Positions 6,944 through 14,208 of a DNA stretch of 16,428 nt are shown here, piece by piece. Source of the DNA: Baffinella frigidus (Eukaryota > Cryptophyceae > Cryptomonadales > Baffinellaceae); assembly GCA_026770585.1 (NCBI GenBank), contig MU648268.1:1-16428 (forward strand), read 5' to 3'. The position numbers and the translations under genes were made by a program. Each line of letters starts with the position of its first letter. Position 1 is the stretch's first letter. Under the pieces are notes generated by a model. It saw nothing but the letters and a program-made list of their open reading frames with translations, was not told the origin of the DNA and did no database searches.

Positions 6944-8023
6944 TTATGTGTCATCATTTGTAAACAGGACAGATGAGAACGTGACGACACCTAGTATCAT
7001 TTTGCTGCAGAACGACAGGAAGACATATGTTGATTCACACACCACTCCGATGAATTCATCTCGTTTCTTTTTGTCGTCACCAATCCAAAGATTCCGGGTG
7101 ATCATATTGGTTACACCAAGCTCTACTGTAAATTGCCATAACTGTACAAAACCGAACACTGCGAAAAGAAAACCCTCTACAAAGATCAGCGGTTCAACGA
7201 AAGCCGGCATCTCCGGTATCGGCCTCTTCTGAATTGACGCAGTCGTATTGAACGGTATTGTACCCGTCGTGTTAACCAAATGCGTGGGTGCATCACAGAT
7301 TGTGGAATTGGTCGAAAGCATATTGTGTTTCCCGCTGTAGAATCCAGTTAGTATGACCACCCACGGGACAGCTACGGTGACCCAACCCATCCAGTGCAGT
7401 AACCAAAACAATTTACAGAGTCTGCTTTTGTCAGCTATGTCTGCCGTGCGGGTCGTCCAGCGTAGCATATCCGCGACTAGTCCGAGGATCATACAGAACA
7501 TAGTCAGGACCCCAATGAACATCAGCGTGAATATGTCCAGTATACCGATTACCAGGGCCATCGCGATCAACACCAGAGGGGCCGATAGTGAATATTCTGT
7601 GTATCGTAGGTACATGATCCCGTTCGTGCAGATCCGATGCGCGTAGTCCGTGGGATAAAACGACCGATGCAATATGAAAGGTGACAGCTGGAATAATCCC
7701 GAGAGTAGATGGAAAATGATTATACACATAGTGATAACCTTCTTACGGGTGATATCGATTGATTCAAACACACTGAAGAGGTTGTGTTGACCCTTCCAAC
7801 ACGTGGTAGCTTGCAGGATGTGTGTGTCGTGACGGAATATCCGTTCCTGGTTTGTGAGAGCGAGAGAAAGAAATAGTATAGATATGACCAGATGCATAGC
7901 ACCTAGTCCACATGCAAAGAAACACACCATTCGCACCCGATAGGGTTTCACAGGGTCTGCAACGGGTTCGTAGCTCCCACTTTTGTCTCCAACTTTACGC
8001 AGGAAGTCTTTTGGAACTTGCAT
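6944..8023 (-). CDS. Heliorhodopsin with extended E-F loop
   Basis: The 359 residues form seven membrane segments near 32-56, 96-118, 138-162, 163-187, 205-228, 279-300 and 325-352. Helix C carries the heliorhodopsin hallmark RYTEYSLSA, with E143 in the position of the Schiff-base counterion. Helix G carries LSFCSK, with K341 as the retinal-binding lysine. The long A-B loop is also typical. The protein is about 100 residues longer than usual. Much of the excess is a roughly 50-residue insertion between helices E and F (229-278) with three N-glycosylation sequons (N239, N251, N259). In the inverted heliorhodopsin topology this loop faces outside, so the sequons are consistent. The protein should bind retinal and absorb light; whether it moves ions or signals is unknown. 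It lies between the portal gene and a small membrane-protein gene on the same strand. Confidence 0.88.
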   Translation of the reverse strand: MQVPKDFLRKVGDKSGSYEPVADPVKPYRVRMVCFFACGLGAMHLVISILFLSLALTNQERIFRHDTHILQATTCWKGQHNLFSVFESIDITRKKVITMCIIIFHLLSGLFQLSPFILHRSFYPTDYAHRICTNGIMYLRYTEYSLSAPLVLIAMALVIGILDIFTLMFIGVLTMFCMILGLVADMLRWTTRTADIADKSRLCKLFWLLHWMGWVTVAVPWVVILTGFYSGKHNMLSTNSTICDAPTHLVNTTGTIPFNTTASIQKRPIPEMPAFVEPLIFVEGFLFAVFGFVQLWQFTVELGVTNMITRNLWIGDDKKKRDEFIGVVCESTYVFLSFCSKMILGVVTFSSVLFTNDDT

Positions 8024-8032
8024 GTGTTTTGG

Positions 8033-8038
8033 TTTATT
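8033..8038 (-). terminator. AATAAA polyadenylation signal for the portal gene
   Basis: On the minus strand AATAAA lies 53 bases beyond the stop codon of the portal-like gene (stop at 8091), in the 67-base gap before the heliorhodopsin start. It is a plausible 3'-end signal, but six-base matches are cheap. Confidence 0.4.
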
Positions 8039-8090
8039 GTCAAAACATTTATATTACTCTTATACTCCACTTCATGTATGGCGATTCGGC

Positions 8091-9662
8091 TTATGATGAT
8101 TTACTCTTGGGGTCTGGTTTCGGTGTTGGGATGATTGACGCCTCTTTGGGCAACGACCCGTCAGACTCAGTTTCGGTGCTCTTCTGGTTTGTGCATAGGT
8201 TAGATACAGACCCTGCTGGTGTACCTTTCCCATATAGCAACATCTGCACTATACGCCTGAGTTCGAACGTGTTCAAAGCCCCTTCAATAGATGCGAGCTT
8301 CACGAGATCTTCAACTGTGTCCAGCTCGAGAATGGGTGCCACCTCCAGATACCATTGGATGGCTGGTGGTTTCTGAGTGTTGCCGTGCTTCGCGTTAGGG
8401 CTTTTATCCACCGCAATCTTGTCTGTTGTGTTGACTGTTAATGTTCCTTTAGGGGTGAAATTTGTGTTATGGTGGTTTGAGTCCGTCTTACCACTGGAGT
8501 CTCCGTTACTAGAGTTTTCTGTTTTGTGGTGTTTTCTAATCAGTTCGCCATGATACGCGCGCCTGTAGACTTCTGCGAGCAAACGCTGGAGTGTTTGTGC
8601 AACGTTATCCATGGCTGTGTGGAATTGGTGTGTGCTCGTGCGGGTTCGTGCGGATGACTCATTGGAGACCCCCTGACTGAGTAGTAGCTCAGTCGGTACC
8701 CCTGTAAGGAAGCTGATATCGTTCTTGATGCGTGCGTCAAGGAATGGTATGTCCGCACACGGCGTCAAGGATATCACCGGTTCGAGTGAGACGTCCATTG
8801 GTAGAGTGTATACGTATGGCATGTGTGGTGTTGCTTTTTTGGTGAACATCTCCTGGATATCCTGGTCGCGCGAGTGTAGCTGCAATTTTGCACCTTCATA
8901 TGTATAATGCCTGTTTGTCGTACCCATTGACCCATCATTGAACCCGGCTTCAAGTAGGTTCGACTTTGGATCTGAGTGAAACAACTGTCTGCTTTGTTTT
9001 GTGATGATGTGTGCCTGTGTGTTCCACGTGTCTGCGTGTGCCTTGTTGTTCATTGCTGATCGCAGGTTCTTGTAGTCGGCAATTATATGCGAAAGGGGTG
9101 AAGGGTATGAGGATCGTATCTGTGAACCCTGGGCTATATTCCATGTTGGCTGTGTCGTCTCGTAGATGAAGACGTCCTCTCGCCTTAGATCATTTCCAGT
9201 ATGTAGTAGTTTGATGTCGTACAGTAAAGTCTTGGTGATATCATCCCCGTAATCACAATCCGGATTGGCACCGCCACTCTGGATAATAGACCATGTGAAT
9301 GTACCCGCAGGCAGCACCGATGGGACCATGTCCCCCGATCTGATCTGTCGGAAGTGCCACGGGACAAAGCCATATGTGTACATAGCCTTGATGGCGTCTC
9401 TACAGAACGGTATGTAATATTCATGTGCAAAACGCATAAATGCAGGTGACGCCACTACACCATTGACTTGGAGTCTGACTTGACCCTGTAAGACCTGTGA
9501 CTGGATGATACGGAATGCTTGTGTTAGGGTGGGTTCTTGGTTTACTAATTCCAGAAGTAGTGAGAATGACTCGCGGAACTCATCTGCTCTCGCATTGGCG
9601 CGCTTAGTTTCGTATTCTTGCTCTGCGCTGTACTCTGCTTTGCGTTTAGTAGAAGAGTACAT
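8091..9662 (-). CDS. Probable portal (head-tail connector-like) protein
   Basis: The 523-residue protein has the layout of phage-type portal proteins. A helical N-terminus is followed by a wing-like region at about 80-190. A SPL..I...........AD.WN segment at about 188-215 resembles the conserved spl..i.....n block. A stem-like segment at 306-335 reads FLDARIKNDISFLTGVPTELL and matches the r...ei...fGVPp.ll block of HK97/SPP1-type portals. It is followed by SNESSARTR and a long amphipathic helix (345-372). The C-terminus is polar and low-complexity, with an acidic-helical stretch at 438-480. Portals form the dodecameric DNA gate of capsids in tailed phages, herpesviruses and mirusviruses. Chosen start is ATG 9662 (MYSSTKRK). 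An in-frame ATG at 9683 adds seven residues; longer forms would run into the divergent gene at 9739. Confidence 0.62.
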   Translation of the reverse strand: MYSSTKRKAEYSAEQEYETKRANARADEFRESFSLLLELVNQEPTLTQAFRIIQSQVLQGQVRLQVNGVVASPAFMRFAHEYYIPFCRDAIKAMYTYGFVPWHFRQIRSGDMVPSVLPAGTFTWSIIQSGGANPDCDYGDDITKTLLYDIKLLHTGNDLRREDVFIYETTQPTWNIAQGSQIRSSYPSPLSHIIADYKNLRSAMNNKAHADTWNTQAHIITKQSRQLFHSDPKSNLLEAGFNDGSMGTTNRHYTYEGAKLQLHSRDQDIQEMFTKKATPHMPYVYTLPMDVSLEPVISLTPCADIPFLDARIKNDISFLTGVPTELLLSQGVSNESSARTRTSTHQFHTAMDNVAQTLQRLLAEVYRRAYHGELIRKHHKTENSSNGDSSGKTDSNHHNTNFTPKGTLTVNTTDKIAVDKSPNAKHGNTQKPPAIQWYLEVAPILELDTVEDLVKLASIEGALNTFELRRIVQMLLYGKGTPAGSVSNLCTNQKSTETESDGSLPKEASIIPTPKPDPKSKSS

Positions 9663-9721
9663 TTTTATGTGTCTTACTCTCATGCTACACACAATGGGTT
9701 GAAATAGTCGCGTGTTTGACA

Positions 9722-9740
9722 ATGTGCTACTTAAGCACAT
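9722..9740. promoter_or_regulatory. 7-base inverted repeat in the divergent portal promoter
   Basis: Arms ATGTGCT and AGCACAT flank the five-base spacer ACTTA at 9722-9740, between the divergent starts at 9662 and 9739. The five-base spacer and the GTGCT...AGCAC outer sequence echo the large inverted repeats at 1859-1936. One such 7-base repeat is expected by chance in a window of this size, so it is a weak candidate operator. Confidence 0.3.
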
Positions 9741-11442
9741 GGGTGGTGTGCGTGGTGAGTCAATGGAGTCTCTGGGGTCTATCGAGACCCATATGAATGC
9801 AGGGCAGCGATATTGGGCAAATCGGGGATGGCCTCTCCAGAAGGTACGCACAGACCCGATTGCTACAGAACCAATACCCCCCTTACCAAAGCTACGTGGG
9901 AGTGATGTGTTTGGGAATGTTGGGCATTCTGTGGGTACTTCCACCTATGGGTTTATGGATACGGTCACACGCAACTGGGCGCTTCACCCTATGAGTCCTC
10001 CGGAGGCTGCTAGCCAGCACGCTGCTAACCAGAACGCTGCTAACCAGAACGCTGCTAGCCAGAACGCTGATAACCAGAACACCAGTCAGAAAATCACTGG
10101 ACCAAAACACAACGAGGTTGTGGATACTGCTGTGGACCCCCGACTCGACACGAGGTTTTCCCTGTATGACCTGAGCCGTGATGAGGTCGACACAGCAACG
10201 GCTCTTGTCAACAGTGCTACGAGTAGCAAGATGAAGCGGTACATCCGGATGCTCCCTACGCATCACATCAACTCACTGGGCGAACTAAGTGGGTACCGTT
10301 TCTCTGTATCGGCAGGTGATAGCTGTGGTGCGCTCCCTGTGAACCGAAGCATGTTCCATGGGACGTCTGCCGTACAGTGCACCGGTTCACTTGGTCAAGA
10401 GGGGGGTGGTAGTACGAATGTGGAAGCAGTGCGGTTGCTCAAGGATATCCCGGGATGTGTCGAGAAGATGCGTACTCTGATGCATGATATATCTGACGAG
10501 GCCGCTGCTGCTGTGGACGCTAAGACACTTGCGAGTCTCGACTGCTCCCCGTTCAACACTGACGCGGTCGTGACCACTGAATCTCGCGCCTCTGGGGGTC
10601 GTGGGAGTATGTCGTTGAACGCAAGCGCGTCCCGGGCTCGGGACTCCCGTAAGTGGACGTGTGATGAACCTCACACAATTGGGATATACCACGCGTTTGC
10701 ACGGCGTTTCAACCACTCTCGTGAGCATCGCATCTATATTATCTGCACGGGTGGGTGTCGCACCGCTTGCGATGAGTTTATGAACCTCACCACTGACCTC
10801 GCAGCCGGGACCCACACAACTGCAGGGGAGCTGTGTGACTCTGAGGAGACCTGGTGGCTCCGAAAGCTGTGCTCACGCACGCGCTGTAGACTTCTCCACC
10901 GCGTTGCGGAGGCATTTGGCCTGTGCATCCCTACGATGGATGATGTACAAGCGTTCGACCCGGGCCAGGTCTTGGCGGTTCCAAACATAGAGACTTATGC
11001 CCATGATATCTGCATGTTGCGTGATGGGGACGTCGCAGTCTACAACGAGTGTGTCGATACAACAGCCCCACGTAACGGCATCATCTGCTCGATGAACCCG
11101 TCTGAGGGGTTCTGGTTGTTTAAGGGTCCGCCGTGCGCCAGCAATGGGACAGCTGATTATGGTGGGGTCTTTGGGAAGCAACAGCATTGTGGGGTCTTTC
11201 CAACCTCTGCGAGTCAGATAGTTGGTGTCGTCCAACGGCATAGTACGAATAGTGGGTGTCCTATCGTGACAGACTTTGGTGGAGGGGGTGCGTTTGTGTT
11301 CAAGGACGAGACGCGACACTCGAAGAGCGCACAGCATATGAAATTCGATGAAAATTTCTTTCGGAACCTCGAAAAGATGCAGTGGGCGCGTGATAACGGG
11401 GTCGTCGAACTCATGCCTATCGTAGTAGGGGTTTTTAACTAG
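9739..11442 (+). CDS. Cysteine-rich orphan protein, 567 residues
   Basis: The frame opens with a GTG at 9712. The first ATG is 9739, with another at 9763 (MESLGS). No family is recognised. Residues 90-114 are five copies of an AANQN-type pentapeptide that separates an N-terminal part from the main domain. The main domain has many Cys and His residues, for example in CTGGCRTAC and in LCSRTRCRLLH, a glycine-rich segment (TDFGGGGAFVF) near the C-terminus, and a hydrophobic ending (ELMPIVVGVFN). No transmembrane helix is seen. Being divergent from the portal gene it may also be a virion or assembly protein, but that is positional inference only. Confidence 0.8.
   Translation: MGGVRGESMESLGSIETHMNAGQRYWANRGWPLQKVRTDPIATEPIPPLPKLRGSDVFGNVGHSVGTSTYGFMDTVTRNWALHPMSPPEAASQHAANQNAANQNAASQNADNQNTSQKITGPKHNEVVDTAVDPRLDTRFSLYDLSRDEVDTATALVNSATSSKMKRYIRMLPTHHINSLGELSGYRFSVSAGDSCGALPVNRSMFHGTSAVQCTGSLGQEGGGSTNVEAVRLLKDIPGCVEKMRTLMHDISDEAAAAVDAKTLASLDCSPFNTDAVVTTESRASGGRGSMSLNASASRARDSRKWTCDEPHTIGIYHAFARRFNHSREHRIYIICTGGCRTACDEFMNLTTDLAAGTHTTAGELCDSEETWWLRKLCSRTRCRLLHRVAEAFGLCIPTMDDVQAFDPGQVLAVPNIETYAHDICMLRDGDVAVYNECVDTTAPRNGIICSMNPSEGFWLFKGPPCASNGTADYGGVFGKQQHCGVFPTSASQIVGVVQRHSTNSGCPIVTDFGGGGAFVFKDETRHSKSAQHMKFDENFFRNLEKMQWARDNGVVELMPIVVGVFN
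10006..10080 (+). repeat. Five 15-base in-frame repeats
   Basis: The unit GCTGCTAACCAGAAC occurs five times (10006, 10021, 10036, 10051, 10066) with one to three base changes, encoding AA(S/N)Q(H/N) pentapeptides in the 567-residue protein. Exact 15-base phasing keeps the frame, as in a slippage-expanded linker. Confidence 0.95.
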
Positions 11443-11753
11443 TACTGGGATGTTTTAGGTTGGAATGGTACCACTATTTTAGATGGGTATTTCACTCCGA
11501 GTATTTTAAATGAAGCTACACAACCCCATGGGTGCGCGTATTGGTTGTACTGGTCTCGGACTGCTCAGGATGGGTCCAGTCACAAGTGCGATCTGCCTAT
11601 ACTCGGCGGAGAAACTGATTACACATAGCAATATGAAGTCGTGTTTGCGCAAGTGGTCTAGTACCACTCCACTGCGTATAATGGCCAAGGCATTTATAGT
11701 TTATAGGTTATTTGAACATATGTGGAGTGAGGTGTTGGAAGATGTACTCGAAG
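11443..11753 (+). promoter_or_regulatory. Intergenic region before the acetyltransferase gene
   Basis: These 311 bases hold no convincing gene. An 84-codon frame starts at 11510, but its ATG lies directly behind the AT-rich string TATTTTAAAT and its product has no recognisable features. TATA-like strings occur at about 11503 and at about 11696 (TTATAGTTTATA). The latter is well placed for the ATG at 11754. An inverted repeat with arms AGTGGT/ACCACT and a five-base spacer lies at 11652-11668, near chance level. The string GGTACCACT near 11467 partly repeats the right arm. Confidence 0.35.
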
Positions 11754-12572
11754 ATGTCTCTTAAAGTCTTGGTAAAAACTAAATCTCATCCCCCCTGGTC
11801 ACGGGGTACACAGACTTATATGTACGTCAACGGCCATACATTCATGGAGACTACTCCGAGTTATGTCAATATGGACGTTCGAGACCAGAACCACATAAAA
11901 TATGTCCTGAAACTGTGCAAACGAAACGGCCAGTACTATAACCCGGTGTACATGCACCTGAACCTGGCCGTACCACCACGGGTGCAAGAGCAGTTCCCGA
12001 ACTCGTCTGAGGAATATAAACAATTGTATCTAGGGAACGTGAAAGCCGCCAAATCAATCCGCCGCGTGTACGACACACGGGGCGTACTTGCATTGGTTGG
12101 CACCAAAGTGGTCGGCTTTCTGCTGTACCATCTCCAGACCCGGGACAAACACCCCGACGCACAACTGCTCTACATGATGACAGACCGCGACTACCGCAGA
12201 CAGGCTCACGGTTCAAACATGTTGACATTGGTCATCGGCAGCCACATGATGACCACAGACGGTCTTACACTCCAAAACATCGAAGACAACAAGCGCGATG
12301 CCATCGCAAACAAGAACGTCGCACAAATCGCGCTATATCGCACTGCAAAAGAGCAACGGCGCCAAACCAGACGGGAGTTGGTCTATTGGATTTCCTGTGG
12401 CATTCAGCGGGACGAATCGTGCGACGAAAACCTCGCCTTTTATGTCAAGAATGGATTCCGTGACGTGGTAGATTGGCCCGCTTGGAAGCACCTCGGGGTT
12501 ACAAGCGACACCGGGAATCTCCGGGTTGTCTGTACACCTGGGTTCCGTGCGTCTGTGACTGTGAAGGTGTAG
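11754..12572 (+). CDS. GNAT-family N-acetyltransferase with an insertion
   Basis: With the ATG at 11754 the protein has 272 residues; in-frame ATGs at 11742 and, further up, 11712 (ATGAACATATG... context) are alternatives. A strand-turn-strand GVLALVGTKVVGFLLYHL at about 110-127 is followed by AQLLYMMTDRDYRRQAHGSNML at about 136-157. There Q150-A-H-G153-S-N155 fits the acetyl-CoA-binding (R/Q)xxGx(G/A) motif, with Asn for the last Gly/Ala. NLAFYVKNGF at about 226-235 is the typical C-terminal N..fY.k.GF block. A charged helical insertion of about 60 residues (163-225) separates the two. Substrate unknown: protein, polyamine or antibiotic-like amines are all possible. It is convergent with the zinc-cluster gene. 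Confidence 0.7.
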   Translation: MSLKVLVKTKSHPPWSRGTQTYMYVNGHTFMETTPSYVNMDVRDQNHIKYVLKLCKRNGQYYNPVYMHLNLAVPPRVQEQFPNSSEEYKQLYLGNVKAAKSIRRVYDTRGVLALVGTKVVGFLLYHLQTRDKHPDAQLLYMMTDRDYRRQAHGSNMLTLVIGSHMMTTDGLTLQNIEDNKRDAIANKNVAQIALYRTAKEQRRQTRRELVYWISCGIQRDESCDENLAFYVKNGFRDVVDWPAWKHLGVTSDTGNLRVVCTPGFRASVTVKV

Positions 12573-12574
12573 TC

Positions 12575-12588
12575 TTTATTGAAATAAA
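12575..12588. terminator. Shared bidirectional polyadenylation signal
   Basis: TTTATTGAAATAAA lies between two convergent stop codons (12572 plus, 12613 minus). AATAAA on the plus strand (12583-12588) is 11 bases past the acetyltransferase stop. AATAAA on the minus strand (12580-12575) is about 33 bases past the zinc-cluster gene's stop. The near-symmetric arrangement in a 40-base gap supports a genuine signal for both transcripts and eukaryotic-type mRNA ends. Confidence 0.6.
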
Positions 12589-12612
12589 CACCACGCACTT
12601 GGTCCTATGTGT

Positions 12613-14088
12613 CTACTTTTGAACGGGCTCGTGCTGCACGCGTTTGCCCCATTCGTACACCGAAAGTCCCCCGTCTGCCTCGCGAAACCACGCCCCGCAC
12701 ACTGGCTTTTTGGAAATGACCCCGTCCGCGTTTTCTTTGTGGGCGATAGTGCCGTCCTTCAGGCGAAAGATTCCACTCTCGTTGGGGTACAGTCCCTCTT
12801 TCAGGTCTCCGATCCAGCGCTCTTCTCTTTGAAACCCTTTTTTGTGGCTTTTAAAATCGGCAGTCTGGTCCGATTTGCGTTTCAGTGCGTTCATCGCAGT
12901 CTCGCGAACCATCCTGGCAGATTGTTTGCCAGGCTTATCACCCTGTGCCATCTGTGGGAGGGAAATCACCCTCTGTGTGGCAGGATTGGTGTGTTTCGCG
13001 AGGCCCATGGCACATTTGGAACACTTGGCGGGAAGCGCGATACACTGCTCTGATGGGGTGCATTCTTCTGGTGTCGGTCCAAGACGTGCTATGGGGCTCT
13101 GGCAAACGCTGCACTTCTGCGCGCATCCCTTGGCATGTACAGGCGCGCTGATGAGATCGACCCACACTGCTTCGTGTTTGTTCTGGATGGTCCGCGCGCA
13201 GATTGCGCAGCGCCTGGGGTACGTGTGAGTGTGTGTGTGACAGAGCGCGTTCAGCGGTGTCAAGTCGTAGTTCACAACGTGCTTAGGGAAAAGATCTGGC
13301 ATGTAGTCGGCCTGCACGACTGCAAGACGTTGGTCCACGACCCAGACCAGCACACCACCGATGTCCTCGAAGGGGTCGGTGACCGCGATCTTCATGTTCG
13401 TCGCGAGCTTGTACCGTGAGAAGTAGAGCAGCTGCCCGTGTCTGGTCATACCAGACGCGTCGGTGGGTGTGCGTGCCCCCATCGCGCTCGTCGTGAGGGT
13501 ATAGTCCTGCTGGTTGTCGGTGCCATATCGCTGCGCAGGGGCTCGTAGCGTCCCCGTGTGGGTCGTCGCGTCGCAGTCTTTGTCGGAGCACCGCAGTCGA
13601 ATCTTGGCGCTGCCGACCATCCCCTTGTGGAACACGTCCTCCATGTCCTTGAGGTCCTTTTCGACGGTGGCTCGCGTGTTGAGACGGAGGCGTAGAGACA
13701 TCCCATCCACAGAGGTGCACTTATAGCACACGTGCTGGGTGATGGGTTCAAGATGGCCGGTGAAGCCGCATTTCATCATGTCGTGCTCCAGGCCGGCTGT
13801 GATCACCTGTTGCGCAGACAAGACGACCGCTCCACGCGTCACCAGTAGCGTCTCCTTGGCGTCTGCCGTGTTAACCCCGTCGGTCCGTATGAAGAGTGCG
13901 GTCACGTCGAGTCCGGTACAGCGGGCCCACACCCCGGGGCGGCCAGCGAGACCGACTACCTTGGTGTTCAGTGACAGCGCAACACGGTGGCAGTTGCTGC
14001 ACGCCACACTGGAAGCGCTCCCGGGTGACATCAGTAGACGCACCGCCCGCGACACAGGATCCTCTGACATCGCCCGTCTCTCCCCCAT
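12613..14088 (-). CDS. Multi-zinc-cluster protein, 491 residues
   Basis: The frame is open to 14193, but the extra N-terminus is encoded by the GTAGTAAA promoter repeats, so ATG 14088 (MGERRAMSED) is chosen; ATG 14070 is an alternative. Several CxxC-type pairs are visible: C30/C33, C121/C124 with C107 upstream, C167/C172, C294/C297, C326/C329 and C356/C359. The cluster C294-x2-C297-x20-H318-x3-C322-x3-C326-x2-C329 resembles a LIM/treble-clef two-zinc arrangement and is followed by C343, C349 and C356/C359. The C-terminal quarter is basic (ALKRKSDQ...KSHKKG) and ends in a short mixed domain. A nucleic-acid-binding or ubiquitin-related role would fit, but no family is recognised. The gene is GC-rich like the 510-residue gene. 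Confidence 0.8.
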   Translation of the reverse strand: MGERRAMSEDPVSRAVRLLMSPGSASSVACSNCHRVALSLNTKVVGLAGRPGVWARCTGLDVTALFIRTDGVNTADAKETLLVTRGAVVLSAQQVITAGLEHDMMKCGFTGHLEPITQHVCYKCTSVDGMSLRLRLNTRATVEKDLKDMEDVFHKGMVGSAKIRLRCSDKDCDATTHTGTLRAPAQRYGTDNQQDYTLTTSAMGARTPTDASGMTRHGQLLYFSRYKLATNMKIAVTDPFEDIGGVLVWVVDQRLAVVQADYMPDLFPKHVVNYDLTPLNALCHTHTHTYPRRCAICARTIQNKHEAVWVDLISAPVHAKGCAQKCSVCQSPIARLGPTPEECTPSEQCIALPAKCSKCAMGLAKHTNPATQRVISLPQMAQGDKPGKQSARMVRETAMNALKRKSDQTADFKSHKKGFQREERWIGDLKEGLYPNESGIFRLKDGTIAHKENADGVISKKPVCGAWFREADGGLSVYEWGKRVQHEPVQK

Positions 14089-14129
14089 AGCCGCGATTCG
14101 TCTGATTTTTTCTCGCGGCAATCTAACTG

Positions 14130-14178
14130 TAGTAAAAAACTGTAGTAAAAAAACAGGAATATGAACGGCTGTAGTAAA
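14130..14178. promoter_or_regulatory. GTAGTAAA promoter motifs upstream of the zinc-cluster gene
   Basis: AGTAAA cores at 14131, 14144 and 14173, each in a TGTAGTAAA or GTAGTAAA context, lie 40-85 bases upstream of the minus-strand start at 14088. The reverse-complement motif TTTACTAC continues in the repeats at 14210, 14259 and 14309. The same motif forms the array at 15811-15897, which makes it the characteristic intergenic element of this end of the window. Confidence 0.5.
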
Positions 14179-14208
14179 TGAAAACGTCATCAAAATATCT
14201 AAACGGGT

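Noticed and set aside
7912-8376. 154-codon plus-strand frame spanning the heliorhodopsin start and the portal end
   Set aside because: It crosses two well-supported minus-strand genes and has no domain features.
9739-11442. RtcB-type RNA ligase for the 567-residue orphan
   Set aside because: The C-terminal ending looked faintly similar, but the metal-binding Cys/His motifs and the guanylylation His block of RtcB are absent.
11510-11764. 84-codon plus-strand frame before the acetyltransferase
   Set aside because: The ATG abuts a TATA-like string, the product has no recognisable features, and it overlaps the acetyltransferase start. It is kept only as intergenic sequence.
13220-13250. GT/CA dinucleotide run as a regulatory repeat
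   Set aside because: It lies inside the zinc-cluster gene and simply encodes an HTHTHT stretch.
13135-14164. Several plus-strand frames antisense to the zinc-cluster gene
   Set aside because: The regular CxxC pairs and codon bias are on the minus strand. The antisense frames look like shadows of GC-rich coding DNA.
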